Shown piece after piece: positions 5,140-5,740 of a stretch of DNA of 5,740 bases. Both the position numbers and the translations under genes were made by a program. How positions within the stretch are numbered: the stretch's first letter is position 1; every line of letters starts with the position of its first letter. The notes below the pieces were generated by a model. That model was given only the letters and a program-made list of their open reading frames with translations. It had not been told where the DNA came from and searched no databases. Source of the DNA: an uncultured Verrucomicrobiota bacterium (GTDB lineage: Bacteria > Verrucomicrobiota > Verrucomicrobiia > Limisphaerales > JADLHS01); assembly GCA_937894935.1 (NCBI GenBank), contig CALAYC010000094.1, positions 1 to 5,740 of the forward strand, given 5' to 3'.

Positions 5140-5740
5140 CTCCATCGCGCGCATGGGAAAATCGTCAACACAATCTGCATCAGTCACGCAAGTTCGCGAT
5201 TACGTCTCTGCGGAGATCAAGCGCGCACGCATATATCTTTCGTCTGACCAGTGGCAGGCTCTTTTGGTTGGAGTGAGCGACCAAGGTGAGATCGCTGCTT
5301 ATCCATGTCGTTTAGTGCTGCCGTTTCACTATCCTGCGACCATTGCCGAGTTGGACGACTACGGGCCAGACCATTTCAGTTTTCCCCAGGACTCGTGGAA
5401 GTTGCGTTGGCAGGCGATACCTGAGTTTGCCGAACAGTATCAGGTTTTTGCGGCGTTGGACGACGATGCCGAGTCCACTCGCGCCTCAGATCGTCACAAG
5501 CAGCGCAGGATTCAGGTGCTCCAAGACGCTTGCACGTCACTTGACCCGATGCTGACTGTTTTCGGGATTGAGAGTGACACCGAGACTTGGTGGGAGGCCA
5601 ATACGTTCCACATCTCCGGGCCACGGATTCCTTCACCGCCCACTCCGGTTTCTGATGCGCAGCTTCTCGCCCGGCTGTGTTGTCACACCCACAGCTATTT
5701 TGGCAAGAGTCGTTTTCAGATTGAGGACGGCGCGATTGTC
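5134..5740 (+). mobile_element. Gene cassette 2 (partial, continues past the window)
   Basis: It begins at the T of the second GTTAGCC core and runs off the right edge without reaching its own attC. If the cassette rule holds, its attC should begin just after the stop codon of its ORF with an R'' box complementary to GTTAGCCCTCC. Confidence 0.78.
5153..5740 (+). CDS. Cassette 2 protein of unknown function, C-terminus beyond window
   Basis: The frame is open from ATG 5153 for 196 codons to the window end. The start lies 13 nt after the core GTTAGCC, the usual place for a cassette gene, and no Shine-Dalgarno is visible. The translated protein (MGKSSTQSASVTQVRDYVSAEIKRARIYLSS at the N-terminus, given here as MGKSSTQSASV then TQVRDYVSAEIKRARIYLSS) has no signal peptide and no hydrophobic helix long enough to cross a membrane, so it is probably cytoplasmic. 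It is rich in aromatic and acidic residues: FHYPATIAELDDYGPDHF, SWKLRWQAIPEFAEQYQVF, ESDTETWWEANTFH and LARLCCHTHSYFG. I recognise no family and no catalytic motif. A clustered His/Cys segment CCHTHS near residue 176 is the only hint of a metal or active site, and it is weak. Confidence 0.8.
   Translation, partial: MGKSSTQSASVTQVRDYVSAEIKRARIYLSSDQWQALLVGVSDQGEIAAYPCRLVLPFHYPATIAELDDYGPDHFSFPQDSWKLRWQAIPEFAEQYQVFAALDDDAESTRASDRHKQRRIQVLQDACTSLDPMLTVFGIESDTETWWEANTFHISGPRIPSPPTPVSDAQLLARLCCHTHSYFGKSRFQIEDGAIV

Larger units (their letters stand above)
3511..5740. mobile_element. Integron: integrase, attI region and cassette array (array continues past the window)
   Basis: The segment has the full classical layout. 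A minus-strand integron integrase is followed by about 100 bp of attI/promoter region. A plus-strand cassette then begins at a GTTAGCC core and ends in an attC site, and a second cassette begins at the next GTTAGCC core. Integrase and cassettes diverge, as in class 1-like and most chromosomal integrons. Nothing such as tni or Tn7 genes, sul1 or resistance genes is seen that would mark a clinical mobile integron. A sedentary chromosomal integron is more likely, but the array length cannot be seen. Confidence 0.9.

Noticed and set aside
5085..5276. A 63-codon plus-strand frame overlapping the attC and the start of cassette 2
   Set aside because: It crosses a recombination junction and is out of frame with the longer ORF that starts just after the core.

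Overview
The window has two parts. Positions 1-2706 hold a minus-strand gene for a very large secreted or surface repeat protein, cut by the left window edge. Positions 3511-5740 hold an integron: a minus-strand integron integrase, a candidate attI/promoter region, one complete gene cassette with its attC site, and a second cassette that runs off the right edge. Between them (about 2707-3510) lies a transition zone with a truncated REP-associated (Y1/HUH) transposase and an 11-bp tandem repeat.

The likely source is a member of the Verrucomicrobiota (Pedosphaera/Limisphaerales type), probably environmental. This is inference. It rests on the style of the transposase N-terminus (MARKLRVEYPGAIYHVMNRG), the Thr/Asn-rich tandem beta-domain protein joined by VNDAP linkers, and the general lack of Shine-Dalgarno sequences. 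No rRNA, tRNA or taxonomic marker is present to settle it.

The repeat protein has a Sec-type signal peptide and at least eight full beta-sandwich modules of about 100-110 residues. They come in a shorter A type and a longer B type. The last four complete modules form two A-B super-units of exactly 645 nt each, which indicates segmental duplication.

The integrase carries the Arg/Lys/His-x-x-Arg/His/Tyr catalytic set of tyrosine recombinases plus the extra segment specific to IntI. It diverges from the cassettes, as in classical integrons. About 100 bp upstream of it the first cassette begins at a GTTAGCC core. The R'' box of that cassette's attC matches the cassette's own first bases over 12 nt, as expected for a cassette that was once a circle and inserted at this spot. 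Both cassette ORFs (a small single-pass membrane protein and a soluble-looking protein) belong to no family I recognise. They are the most novel content here.
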